Shown one piece after another: positions 1 through 5,649 of a stretch of DNA of 12,973 nucleotides; the stretch's first letter is position 1; the number at the start of each line of letters is the position of its first letter. Below the pieces are notes generated by a model that did not search any database, was not told the origin of the DNA, and saw nothing but the letters and a program-made list of their open reading frames with translations. The translations under genes were made by a program, and so were the position numbers. This stretch comes from CAYTQK01 sp964439745. Lineage in GTDB: Bacteria > Desulfobacterota > Desulfobacteria > Desulfobacterales > Desulfosudaceae. The stretch is from assembly GCA_964439745.1 (NCBI GenBank), contig CAYTQK010000071.1:1-12973 (forward strand), written 5' to 3'.

Positions 1-19
1 ACCACTTCTACTACGGCGA

Positions 20-430
20 CTACCACGGGACACCCGGGACCATCCTTACGTTCTTCCCTCGGTCCTCCGCCGTCGCCCGGGCCCGCAGCTGAACGGCGGT
101 CCAGGACTCCTGGCGGTCGGCGCCGATGGCGCAGTTGTGATTGCCCGAAGCCAGAAACCCGGCCAGGGTCGCTTTGCGGGCGGACACCACCCGGGGGGAC
201 TCGGTCCAGACTTCCATTCCCGCGGCCGCCGGGGTGGTGCAGGCCGTGCGCAATTCCGCTTCGCCCGCGATCTCCACCACGCAGATGCCGCACCGGCCGG
301 TCGGGGTGGTGCCCGCCAGATAACAAAGGGTGGGAATAAAGATGCCGTTTTCCGCCGCCGCTTCCAGTATGGTCTGCCCGCTGGTAAAAGAAAATTCTCT
401 GCCGTTGATCGTGAGTACACCCCCTGTCAT
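20..430 (-). CDS. [2Fe-2S] ferredoxin-domain protein, NuoG/FdhA N-terminal type, short
   Basis: 136 residues from ATG at 430. GGAGG lies 8 nt upstream; an in-frame TTG two codons earlier is a less likely start. Residues 1-75 form a plant-type [2Fe-2S] domain with Cys36, Cys47, Cys50 and Cys64 in the C-x10-C-x2-C-x13-C spacing seen in NuoG, HoxU and the N-termini of NAD-linked formate dehydrogenases. This domain carries electrons between a catalytic subunit and NAD or ferredoxin. The stretch around residues 95-100 (SGNHNC) resembles the start of the His/Cys box that follows in that family, but the further cysteines for the [4Fe-4S] cluster are missing. The protein ends soon after with an unremarkable tail (RMVPGVPW). 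It may be a genuine small subunit or a frameshifted or truncated larger protein. A promoter and operator-like palindrome lie just upstream. The partner gene would lie beyond the left edge. Confidence 0.75.
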   Translation of the reverse strand: MTGGVLTINGREFSFTSGQTILEAAAENGIFIPTLCYLAGTTPTGRCGICVVEIAGEAELRTACTTPAAAGMEVWTESPRVVSARKATLAGFLASGNHNCAIGADRQESWTAVQLRARATAEDRGKNVRMVPGVPW

Positions 431-456
431 GGACAAATCCTCCCTTTCATTTTTTT

Positions 457-480
457 CGTTAAGACAAATATGTCATAACG
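457..480. promoter_or_regulatory. Operator-like palindrome, copy 1
   Basis: Two 10-bp half-sites, CGTTAAGACA and TGTCATAACG, flank AATA. They are inverted copies with one mismatch. The palindrome abuts the -10 box of the minus-strand promoter, so it would cover the transcription start of the ferredoxin-domain gene, a typical repressor position. A near-identical palindrome occurs at 6948-6971 before the aldehyde dehydrogenase gene. The regulator family is not identified; the form suits a dimeric TetR-, GntR- or MarR-type protein. Confidence 0.7.
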
Positions 481-508
481 GTATATGCAATCCTGCCGAC
501 CCTGTCAA
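480..508 (-). promoter_or_regulatory. Sigma70-type promoter for the ferredoxin-domain gene
   Basis: On the minus strand a perfect -35 box TTGACA (503-508) is followed by a 17-bp spacer and TATACC (480-485). Transcription would start near 473, inside the palindrome at 457-480, leaving a leader of about 43 nt that contains the Shine-Dalgarno sequence. Confidence 0.7.
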
Positions 509-531
509 ATAAAAAAACAGATCACCCCCGG

Positions 532-552
532 TCTGCCGGATCTTACGGCAGA
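532..552. other. Small GC-rich dyad
   Basis: TCTGCCG (532-538) and CGGCAGA (546-552) can form a perfect 7-bp stem with a 7-nt loop. It lies about 25 bp upstream of the -35 box of the minus-strand promoter. No T-run follows directly on either strand, so a terminator is doubtful. It could be an upstream regulator site. Confidence 0.35.
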
Positions 553-760
553 GCATAAAAAACGTATTCACCTCCCATGTGGAGGAAGCAAAACAATCAT
601 ACTCTGGGATAAGATAGCTAAACCGGATGTTTCATGAAATTTTTTGAAACCTGTTACTTTATTTTATTATTTCATATACTTATATTGCATTTAGCCGTCA
701 TTCCAAAATTACAAATTGTCATTTTGGATTTGCGGAATACAAGCATTTTTACATCAAAAA

Positions 761-879
761 ATTTCACCCTTCGGGCGAGTCACCTTGAGCGCATCTGCGG
801 CGTTGGCCGATATTCGCGGTAGATTACTACAGCTTCATATCGGCCGCCTTGCAGCTGCGCTCAAATCGACTCGTGAAAT
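761..879. repeat. 119-bp imperfect inverted repeat, MITE- or REP-like
   Basis: The left arm (761-822) and right arm (827-879) are reverse complements over about 53 positions, with roughly 40 matches by eye. One 9-nt insertion (CCTTCGGGC, 768-776) is found only in the left arm. The termini ATTTCAC and GTGAAAT match exactly, as do the inner blocks TTGAGCGCA and GGCCGATAT. A further GGCCGATATT occurs at 948-957. A half-element similar to the right arm lies at 8779-8809, which suggests a dispersed intergenic repeat. It encodes no protein and no target-site duplication is obvious. Confidence 0.6.
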
Positions 880-999
880 ATCCGGGCTAAAAATTATATT
901 TATTGAGTTTTCAAAAAAGGTAACCAGTGAACCGACAAGCCCATTGCGGCCGATATTTTTCAAACGATTTTGAAGACAACCTCAAAAACGGATATCCTG

Positions 1000-1028
1000 T
1001 TGACAATCAAAGGCGTTAGCGGTAGTAA
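1000..1028 (+). promoter_or_regulatory. Probable promoter for hisI-hisG
   Basis: A perfect -35 box TTGACA (1000-1005) is followed, after 17 bp, by TAGTAA (1023-1028), a weak -10 match. The predicted start near 1035 gives a leader of about 49 nt before the hisI ATG, carrying the duplicated ribosome binding site at 1061-1086. Confidence is limited by the poor -10 box. Confidence 0.45.
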
Positions 1029-1060
1029 CAAGGCAACCGCGAACAAACGGGAAAGCCTAC

Positions 1061-1086
1061 AAGGAGTATTATGAAGGAGTATCATG
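1061..1086 (+). repeat. Tandem duplication of ribosome binding site and start codon
   Basis: A 13-bp unit, AAGGAGTATTATG (1061-1073), is followed directly by AAGGAGTATCATG (1074-1086), with 12 of 13 bases identical. Each unit has a full Shine-Dalgarno sequence and an ATG. The second ATG (1084) starts hisI. The first opens a 10-residue frame ending in TGA at 1101-1103, out of frame with and overlapping the hisI start. It contains one histidine codon, too few for classical attenuation. Confidence 0.75.
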
Positions 1087-1464
1087 ACAGATCTGGATTT
1101 TGAAAAAACCGGCGGCTTGATTCCCGCCATCGCCCAGGATTACGCCAGCGGCGAAGTACTCATGCTGGCGTATATGAATAAGGAGGCCTGGGAGGCCACC
1201 CTGCAATCCGGCAAGGCCACTTATTACAGCCGGTCCCGGGACAAGCTCTGGGTCAAGGGCGAATCCTCGGGGCATGTCCAGGTGGTCCGGGAGATCCGGG
1301 TAGACTGCGACCGGGACACCGTCCTGGTCAAGGTGGACCAGCTCGGCGGGGCCGCCTGTCACAAGGGGTATAAGAGTTGTTTTTACACCCGAATCGAAGA
1401 AGACGGGTCGGCCGTCATCACCCAGAAACGCGTTTTTGACCCGGCGGAGGTATATAAAAAATGA
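1084..1464 (+). CDS. hisI: Phosphoribosyl-AMP cyclohydrolase HisI
   Basis: 126 residues, about full length for stand-alone HisI, without the HisE pyrophosphohydrolase domain found fused in enterobacteria. It catalyses the third step of histidine biosynthesis in the cytoplasm, opening the adenine ring of phosphoribosyl-AMP. The diagnostic region is at residues 74-99. The motif DCDRD gives the metal-binding aspartates 74, 76 and 78 together with Cys75. Cys92 (in GGAACHKG) and Cys99 (in KSCFY) complete the zinc ligands known for the family. The substrate-contact stretch TYYSRSRDKLWVKGE is at 46-60. The ATG at 1084 has AAGGAG 4 nt after the preceding ATG, the second unit of a duplicated start signal. 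The stop overlaps the hisG start (ATGA), so the two genes are probably translationally coupled. Confidence 0.96.
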   Translation: MTDLDFEKTGGLIPAIAQDYASGEVLMLAYMNKEAWEATLQSGKATYYSRSRDKLWVKGESSGHVQVVREIRVDCDRDTVLVKVDQLGGAACHKGYKSCFYTRIEEDGSAVITQKRVFDPAEVYKK

Positions 1465-2336
1465 GTCAGCCACTGAAATTCGGCATTCCCAAGGGCAGCC
1501 TCCAGGACGCCACCATCGAACTGTTCAAGCGCTCCGGCTGGAAGATCAACATCAACGGCCGCAGCTATTTTCCCGAAATCAATGACGAATCCATCGAGTG
1601 TTCCCTGTGCCGGGCCCAGGAGATGTCCATCAACGTGGAACACGGCACCCTGGACGCCGGTCTGACCGGCCTGGACTGGACCGCGGAAAACGACTCCGAT
1701 GTGCACGTCGTTTCCGACCTGGTCTATTCCAAGGTCAGCGCCCGCCCGGCCCGCTGGGTGCTGGCGGTGGCCGACAATTCGCCCATTGAAACACTGGCCG
1801 ACCTGGAAGGCAAGACCATCTCCACCGAACTGGTTAAATTCACAAAAAAATTCTTCCAGGAACAGGGCATCAACGTCAACGTGGAGTTCTCCTGGGGCGC
1901 CACCGAGGCCAAGGTAGTGGCCGGGCTGGCCGACGCCATCGTGGAGATAACCGAGACGGAGAGCACCATCCGGGCGCACCGGCTGCGGGTCATTCACGAC
2001 CTGATGCAGACCCACACCCAGCTCATCGCCAACCACGCCGCCTGGCAGAACCCGGACAAGCGGGCCAAGATGGAGCAGATTTCCCTGCTGCTGAAAGGGG
2101 CGCTGCGCGGCGAACAACTGGTCGGTTTGAAAATGAACGTGGCCGCGGCCAACCTGGAAAAAATCATGGCGCTGCTGCCCAGCCTGAACGCGCCGACCGT
2201 GTCCCACCTGTACCAGTCCGACTGGTTTGCCGTGGAGACGGTGGTGGATGCCAACGCCGTGCGCGACCTCATTCCCCACCTGCTGGCCGCCGGCGCCGAG
2301 GGCATTATCGAATATCCGCTGAACAAGGTCATCTGA
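1461..2336 (+). CDS. hisG: ATP phosphoribosyltransferase HisG, long form
   Basis: 291 residues, the length of long-form HisG, which carries its own C-terminal regulatory domain and does not need HisZ. It makes phosphoribosyl-ATP from ATP and PRPP, the committed and normally feedback-inhibited step of histidine biosynthesis. The N-terminal motif GIPKGSLQ is at residues 8-15 and AGLTGLDW at 66-73. The PRPP-loop region is ADAIVEITETESTIRAH at 157-173. The C-terminal ACT-like domain (about 205-291) shows the expected LKMNV, LPSL, PTVSHL and GIIEYPL patterns. In the PRPP loop, residue 167 is Glu (codon GAG) where I expect Gly in the usual TG or TETG motif. The gene overlaps hisI by 4 bp, with GGAGG 10 nt upstream of its ATG. 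No other his genes are in the window. Confidence 0.95.
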   Translation: MSQPLKFGIPKGSLQDATIELFKRSGWKININGRSYFPEINDESIECSLCRAQEMSINVEHGTLDAGLTGLDWTAENDSDVHVVSDLVYSKVSARPARWVLAVADNSPIETLADLEGKTISTELVKFTKKFFQEQGINVNVEFSWGATEAKVVAGLADAIVEITETESTIRAHRLRVIHDLMQTHTQLIANHAAWQNPDKRAKMEQISLLLKGALRGEQLVGLKMNVAAANLEKIMALLPSLNAPTVSHLYQSDWFAVETVVDANAVRDLIPHLLAAGAEGIIEYPLNKVI

Positions 2337-2446
2337 CCCCGGTGGTTATGACGGGTTATGCCGGGACTGCGGGAGGCAGGGCAAACCAGAGGCGCCCGGC
2401 CGGCAGCGCTTGACCAGACCGTCGTGCCAAAGAAAAAGGACGATTC
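2337..2446 (+). other. Gap between hisG and engB with a short tandem repeat
   Basis: The only non-overlapping junction in the 1084-5103 cluster. GGTTATGACG (2344-2353) is followed directly by GGTTATGCCG (2354-2363), a tandem repeat with 9 of 10 bases identical. I see no hairpin with a T-run, so hisG transcripts may continue into engB. AAGGA (2436-2440) is the engB ribosome binding site. Confidence 0.5.
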
Positions 2447-3052
2447 ATGACCCTGCACATCAAATCAGCGGACTTTGTCACCAGCGCCGTGGAGCCGTCC
2501 CAGTATCCGGACGGCGGCCTGCCGGAGATCGCCTTTGCCGGCCGCTCCAACGTGGGCAAGTCCAGCCTGATCAACTGCCTGGTCAACCGCAAAAACCTGG
2601 TTAAAACCAGCGCCACCCCGGGCAAGACCCGCCTGATCAATTTTTTTTCGGTCAACGGAAACCTGCTGCTGGTGGACCTGCCCGGCTACGGCTACGCCAA
2701 GGTTTCCCAGCAGGAGCGCAAAAAATGGGGCCCCATGGTGGAGACTTACCTGGCCGGCCGCCAATCGTTAAAAGGGGTCATCCTGCTGATCGACCTGCGC
2801 CGCACGCCCCGGGACGAAGAGCTCCAGATCCGGGACTGGCTGACCCATTACCAGATCCCCCTGCTGATCGTGCTGACCAAGGCCGATAAATTAAAAAAAA
2901 CCGCCCAGCAGAAACAACGGCAGGCCATTGCCGAAAGCCTGGGCGTGGCCCCGGAACTGCTGGTGCTTTTTTCCGCCAAAACAAGGCTGGGACGAGAAAC
3001 CGTGCTGGACCAGATCCGTCAGCTGGCCGGGCTGGAGGAAAAAGATGAGTAA
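2447..3052 (+). CDS. engB: Ribosome biogenesis GTP-binding protein EngB (YihA/YsxC)
   Basis: 201 residues, the normal length for this TRAFAC-class GTPase needed for assembly of the large ribosomal subunit. G1 is GRSNVGKS (32-39). The G2 region is KTSATPGKT (53-61). G3 is DLPGYGYA (77-84), a hallmark of EngB. G4 is TKAD (144-147) and G5 is FSAK (175-178). The start ATG has AAGGA 6 nt upstream. The stop overlaps the era start by 8 bp (ATGAGTAA), so the two GTPases are probably co-translated, which fits their shared role in ribosome maturation. Confidence 0.97.
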   Translation: MTLHIKSADFVTSAVEPSQYPDGGLPEIAFAGRSNVGKSSLINCLVNRKNLVKTSATPGKTRLINFFSVNGNLLLVDLPGYGYAKVSQQERKKWGPMVETYLAGRQSLKGVILLIDLRRTPRDEELQIRDWLTHYQIPLLIVLTKADKLKKTAQQKQRQAIAESLGVAPELLVLFSAKTRLGRETVLDQIRQLAGLEEKDE

Positions 3053-3956
3053 CCCCGCCCTGCCGCAAGATTTCCGGGCCGGTTTCGTGGCCGTGTGCGG
3101 CCCGCCCAACGCCGGCAAGTCCACCCTGACCAACCTGCTGACCGGGGAAAAGATCTCCATCACCTCCCGCAAGCCCCAGACCACCCGCAACCGCATCCTG
3201 GGCATTGTCAACCGCCCCGATGCCCAGCTGGTACTGATGGACACCCCCGGCATTTTCCGGGCCAAAGGCGAACTCAACACCCGCATCGTGCGCGCGGCCG
3301 TGTCGGCCCTGGCCGACGTGGACGTCATCCTGCTGCTGATCGACGCCGCCCGGCCGCCCCACCCCGACGGCGAGGAACTGACCCTGGAACAGATCCACCA
3401 GCTGGACAAGCCGGTGGTGCTGGCCTTGAACAAGATCGACCTGGTCAAAAAACCGGCCCTGCTGGACCTGATCGCCCGCTGGCAGAAGATTTATTCCTTT
3501 GCGGAAATTATTCCCATTTCCGCCAGAACCGGGGAGCAGACCGACATCCTGGCCGGTGTCCTGCAGCGGCTGCTGCCGGCCGGCCCGCCGCTTTTTCCCG
3601 ATGACATGCTGACCGATGTTTCGATGCGGTTTCTGGCCGCGGAAATGATCCGGGAAAAGGTCTTCCGCCTGACCGGCCAGGAAGTTCCCTATGCCACGGC
3701 CGTGCATATCGACACCTTTGCCGAGAAAAAAGACGGCGCGGTCCTCCATATCCAGGCCACCATTCACGTGGAAAAAAATTCCCAGAAGGGCATCATCATC
3801 GGCAAACAGGGGCGCATGCTGAAAACCATCGGCGAAAAAAGCCGGCAGGACATCCAGCGCCTGACCGGGGCCCGGGTCTTTCTGGAGTTGTTCGTGCGGG
3901 TGCAGAAAAAATGGCGGTCCGACACCAGCATGCTGACGGAGTTCGGTTACGAATGA
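3045..3956 (+). CDS. era: GTPase Era, 16S rRNA-binding
   Basis: 303 residues, the usual Era length. Era binds near the 3' end of 16S rRNA and couples maturation of the small ribosomal subunit to growth. The GTPase domain has G1 GPPNAGKST (19-27), a G2 region TTRNRI (46-51), G3 DTPG (66-69), G4 NKID (129-132) and G5 ISAR (158-161). The C-terminal KH RNA-binding domain has IIGKQGRM (251-258), carrying the GxxG-type loop. The open frame extends further upstream, to 2928, but that part is antisense-like sequence inside engB. ATG at 3045 has GGAGG 6 nt upstream and gives the family's length. Its TGA overlaps the next gene's ATG (ATGA). Confidence 0.97.
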   Translation: MSNPALPQDFRAGFVAVCGPPNAGKSTLTNLLTGEKISITSRKPQTTRNRILGIVNRPDAQLVLMDTPGIFRAKGELNTRIVRAAVSALADVDVILLLIDAARPPHPDGEELTLEQIHQLDKPVVLALNKIDLVKKPALLDLIARWQKIYSFAEIIPISARTGEQTDILAGVLQRLLPAGPPLFPDDMLTDVSMRFLAAEMIREKVFRLTGQEVPYATAVHIDTFAEKKDGAVLHIQATIHVEKNSQKGIIIGKQGRMLKTIGEKSRQDIQRLTGARVFLELFVRVQKKWRSDTSMLTEFGYE

Positions 3957-4795
3957 TCCTCTCTTTTCACCCCTGCTATTCCGGTGACAGGTACATCAAT
4001 CCCGGCGGCCGTGCCCTGACCGAGGCAGACATCGCCGCTATTGACAGCAGCACCCTGGTCATCCTGCCCCAGGCCTGCCGGGAGGACCTCTACCAGGCCG
4101 TCCGGGATCACGGCCCGGCCGCTTTCCCCGACCTGCGCACCCGTTTTGAATACCCCGGCAAGACCGGCCAGGTCCGGCTGTTCCGGGAAACCGGCACCCC
4201 TCATCCCGAAAGCTTCCTCTACCCGGACACGGCCGCCTTTTACCGGCAGCCGCCCGATCCGGTGGCCGCTGGGCGGCTTTCCTTCCCCCTGGTATTTAAA
4301 TTCAACGGAAGCGACGAAGGCCGGGGGGTGTTCCGGGTGAACGACCGGGCGGAGCTGGAGCGCCTGCTGAACCGCGCGGCCCGGTTCGAAGCCACCGGCC
4401 AGCGCGGCTTTCTGCTCCAGGAATATATTGAAACCGGGGGCTGGGTGCTGCGGGTCTGCGTCATTTACACCACGGTGGTGGCCTATTGGAAAAAAAGATC
4501 CGATCCGGAAACGTTCGCCGTCAACCTGGCCGACGGCGCCGATATCGACCGGACCGCCCATCCGGAACTGCGGCAGCGGGGGATCGCGGCCGTCCGGCGG
4601 TTCTGCCGGCAGACCGGCATCAACCTGGCCGGATTCGACCTGCTCTTTGCCGGCATGCGGCCGGCCAGCCCGGCCCTGCTGCTGGAAATCAACTACTATT
4701 TCGGCCGGCGCGGCCTGGGCGGCTCGGAACAGTATTACCGCCTTATCACCCGGGAGATTGAAAAATGGGTAAACGACCACCGGGTTCGCCCATAG
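3953..4795 (+). CDS. ATP-grasp superfamily protein, RimK/glutathione-synthetase-like
   Basis: 280 residues from the ATG that overlaps the era stop. The middle and C-terminal parts look like an ATP-grasp ligase fold. Lys116 lies in FPLVFKFNGSDEGRGVF, the glycine-rich ATP-binding strand. QEYIE (156-160) supplies the adenine-contact region, FDLLF (228-232) follows, and LLEINYYFG (243-251) gives the metal-binding Glu245 and Asn247. Such enzymes join a carboxylate to an amine or thiol through an acyl-phosphate. The substrate cannot be told from sequence. The first 70 residues (starting MILSFHPCYSGD) match nothing I recognise and may be the substrate domain. Coupling to era suggests, but does not show, a link to ribosome or protein modification such as RimK-type ligation. 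Confidence 0.75.
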   Translation: MILSFHPCYSGDRYINPGGRALTEADIAAIDSSTLVILPQACREDLYQAVRDHGPAAFPDLRTRFEYPGKTGQVRLFRETGTPHPESFLYPDTAAFYRQPPDPVAAGRLSFPLVFKFNGSDEGRGVFRVNDRAELERLLNRAARFEATGQRGFLLQEYIETGGWVLRVCVIYTTVVAYWKKRSDPETFAVNLADGADIDRTAHPELRQRGIAAVRRFCRQTGINLAGFDLLFAGMRPASPALLLEINYYFGRRGLGGSEQYYRLITREIEKWVNDHRVRP

Positions 4796-5103
4796 ATCCG
4801 GAGGCGCCCTGGGGCGGCCTAGTCGACCCGGCCGATATCCGGCGGGAGAAGAACAAGGCCCGGGAGCTGCGCCAGACCCAGTGGTGGAAGCGCCGGCTCA
4901 GCCGCGGCCGCTGCTACTACTGCGGCCGGGAATTTCCCCCGGCCGAGCTGACCATGGACCACGTGGTGCCCCTGGCCCGGGGGGGCAAGACCACCAAGGG
5001 CAACGTGGTGCCGGCCTGCAAAACCTGCAACACCGAAAAAAAACAGCGCCTGCCGGTGGAATGGGAGGCCTACCTGGAACGCCTGCACAAGGGCGAAGGG
5101 TAA
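4765..5103 (+). CDS. Small HNH endonuclease domain protein
   Basis: 112 residues. The order CYYC (Cys50, Cys53), MDHVVPLARGG (Asp65-His66), a downstream Asn80 in KGN, then CKTCN (Cys85, Cys88, Asn89) and K is the four-cysteine McrA-type HNH pattern. The cysteines hold a structural zinc, and the Asp-His pair with Asn forms the metal-dependent nuclease site. The first 45 residues are charged and proline-rich and show no domain. The start overlaps the ATP-grasp gene by 31 bp, with GGGAG 8 nt upstream, so the two are probably co-expressed. Free-standing HNH proteins of this size act in restriction, phage or mobile-element contexts, or as housekeeping nucleases. Nothing nearby points to a phage or intron. 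Confidence 0.85.
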   Translation: MGKRPPGSPIDPEAPWGGLVDPADIRREKNKARELRQTQWWKRRLSRGRCYYCGREFPPAELTMDHVVPLARGGKTTKGNVVPACKTCNTEKKQRLPVEWEAYLERLHKGEG

Positions 5104-5399
5104 GGCGCTGCGCCCCCTTCCGGTCCGCGCCGAGGCCCTGTCCGGCCTGGCCGACCAGCTCAACGCACCCTGGCCGACTTTTAAGGGCACGAAGATCCGA
5201 CCGAGCGGGCCAACTGCCCCCCACCGCCGTAAACCACCCTTCAAACAAGGGCTCTCTCCACCGCGCCGGCGGCATCGGGGGCGGTCATCAGGGCGGCCGA
5301 GCCCGGTGGACCGGCGGTATTGACCGGCAGAGCGAACCAGACGGACGCGGCAGTCGTCTTGTGAAATAATAAAATTGTGCCGCGATGGTGCGGAATTGT

Positions 5400-5429
5400 T
5401 TGAACATCGGATATTTTTCATGGTATAAT
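5400..5429 (+). promoter_or_regulatory. Extended -10 promoter for the binding-protein gene
   Basis: TGGTATAAT (5421-5429) is a perfect extended -10 element. TTGAAC (5400-5405) lies 18 bp upstream as a reasonable -35 box. Transcription would start near 5436, giving a leader of about 214 nt before the ATG at 5650. Confidence 0.65.
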
Positions 5430-5448
5430 TAAAAAAATAACCGATGTT
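5403..5448. promoter_or_regulatory. Inverted repeat flanking the -10 box
   Basis: AACATCGGATAT (5403-5414) and ATAACCGATGTT (5437-5448) are inverted copies with one mismatch in 12, separated by 22 bp containing the -10 box. One arm overlaps the -35/spacer region and the other covers the likely +1. This suits a regulator binding two half-sites, or DNA looping over the promoter. Confidence 0.5.
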
Positions 5449-5549
5449 TTATGTATCTCCAAAGAGAATTCGCATCCTTCCTGAAACAGTGACCTTCCCG
5501 TTTAGATGATCCTCGTCCGGTGGCGTCCAGTTTCCATAATGCATCAGGT

Positions 5550-5637
5550 TGTTGAGAGGAAGAAAATATTTTCAGGACAGGCGTTCCGAATCATCGCGTA
5601 ACATCTTCAGAACAGCACAAGAGCCAGTCTCTCAACA
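5550..5637 (+). promoter_or_regulatory. Possible long-range stem in the 5' leader
   Basis: TGTTGAGAG (5550-5558) pairs perfectly with CTCTCAACA (5629-5637). The stem ends 1 nt before the AGGAGG ribosome binding site. A 12-bp perfect palindrome, GAAAATATTTTC (5562-5573), lies inside. This could be a structured leader that controls translation. It matches no riboswitch class I know. Confidence 0.3.
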
Positions 5638-5649
5638 TAGGAGGAGATC

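Larger units (their letters stand above)
431..1083. other. Intergenic region without a gene
   Basis: AT-rich region of about 650 bp between the divergent ferredoxin-domain gene and hisI. It holds the promoter and operator at 457-508 and a 7-bp stem (TCTGCCG 532-538, CGGCAGA 546-552). Further along are a perfect palindrome TTTCATGAAA (630-639), a 7-bp dyad CCAAAAT/ATTTTGG (703-709 and 721-727), the large inverted repeat at 761-879 and the hisI promoter near 1000-1028. Short open frames here (for example 634-822 and 716-973) have no family resemblance, and the inverted repeat runs through them. I see no credible gene. Confidence 0.7.
5104..5649. other. Intergenic region without a recognisable gene
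   Basis: 5104-5370 is GC-rich like coding DNA. The reading frame from 5105 stays open to about 5320 but gives a low-complexity Arg/Pro-rich product after the first 35 codons. It may be decayed coding sequence and I cannot identify it. CGCGGCA (5346-5352) and TGCCGCG (5378-5384) form a weak distant dyad. From 5371 the sequence turns AT-rich, with a promoter at 5400-5429, a flanking inverted repeat and a leader of about 210 nt ending at the ribosome binding site of the next gene. I see no classical terminator for the upstream cluster. Confidence 0.55.

Noticed and set aside
431..436. TTG start two codons upstream of the ferredoxin-domain ATG
   Set aside because: The ATG at 430 has the better spacing (8 nt) to GGAGG.
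634..973. Two plus-strand open frames before hisI
   Set aside because: They are read through the 761-879 inverted repeat, and their products show no protein-like pattern.
1061..1103. Histidine attenuator leader peptide before hisI
   Set aside because: The 10-residue frame has one His codon and there is no terminator/antiterminator pair, so classical his attenuation is not supported.
1383..2279. Long minus-strand open frame (298 codons) opposite hisG
   Set aside because: It lies antisense to a clearly conserved gene, its product is His/Gly/Gln-rich with no domain, and it follows from GC-rich codon bias in hisG.
2928..3044. N-terminal extension of era inside engB
   Set aside because: The extension reads as Trp/Cys/Pro-rich shadow of engB; ATG 3045 has GGAGG 6 nt upstream and gives the normal Era length.
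2778..3767. Minus-strand open frame of 329 codons opposite engB and era
   Set aside because: Antisense shadow of two certain GTPase genes; low-complexity product without a recognisable fold.
3947..4780. Minus-strand open frame opposite the ATP-grasp gene
   Set aside because: Gly/Pro/Gln-rich product without motifs, while the plus strand shows ATP-grasp signatures and start coupling.
4819..5421. Minus-strand open frame of 200 codons across the HNH gene and the following gap
   Set aside because: It is antisense to the HNH motifs over half its length and shows only Arg/Gly-rich sequence in the rest.
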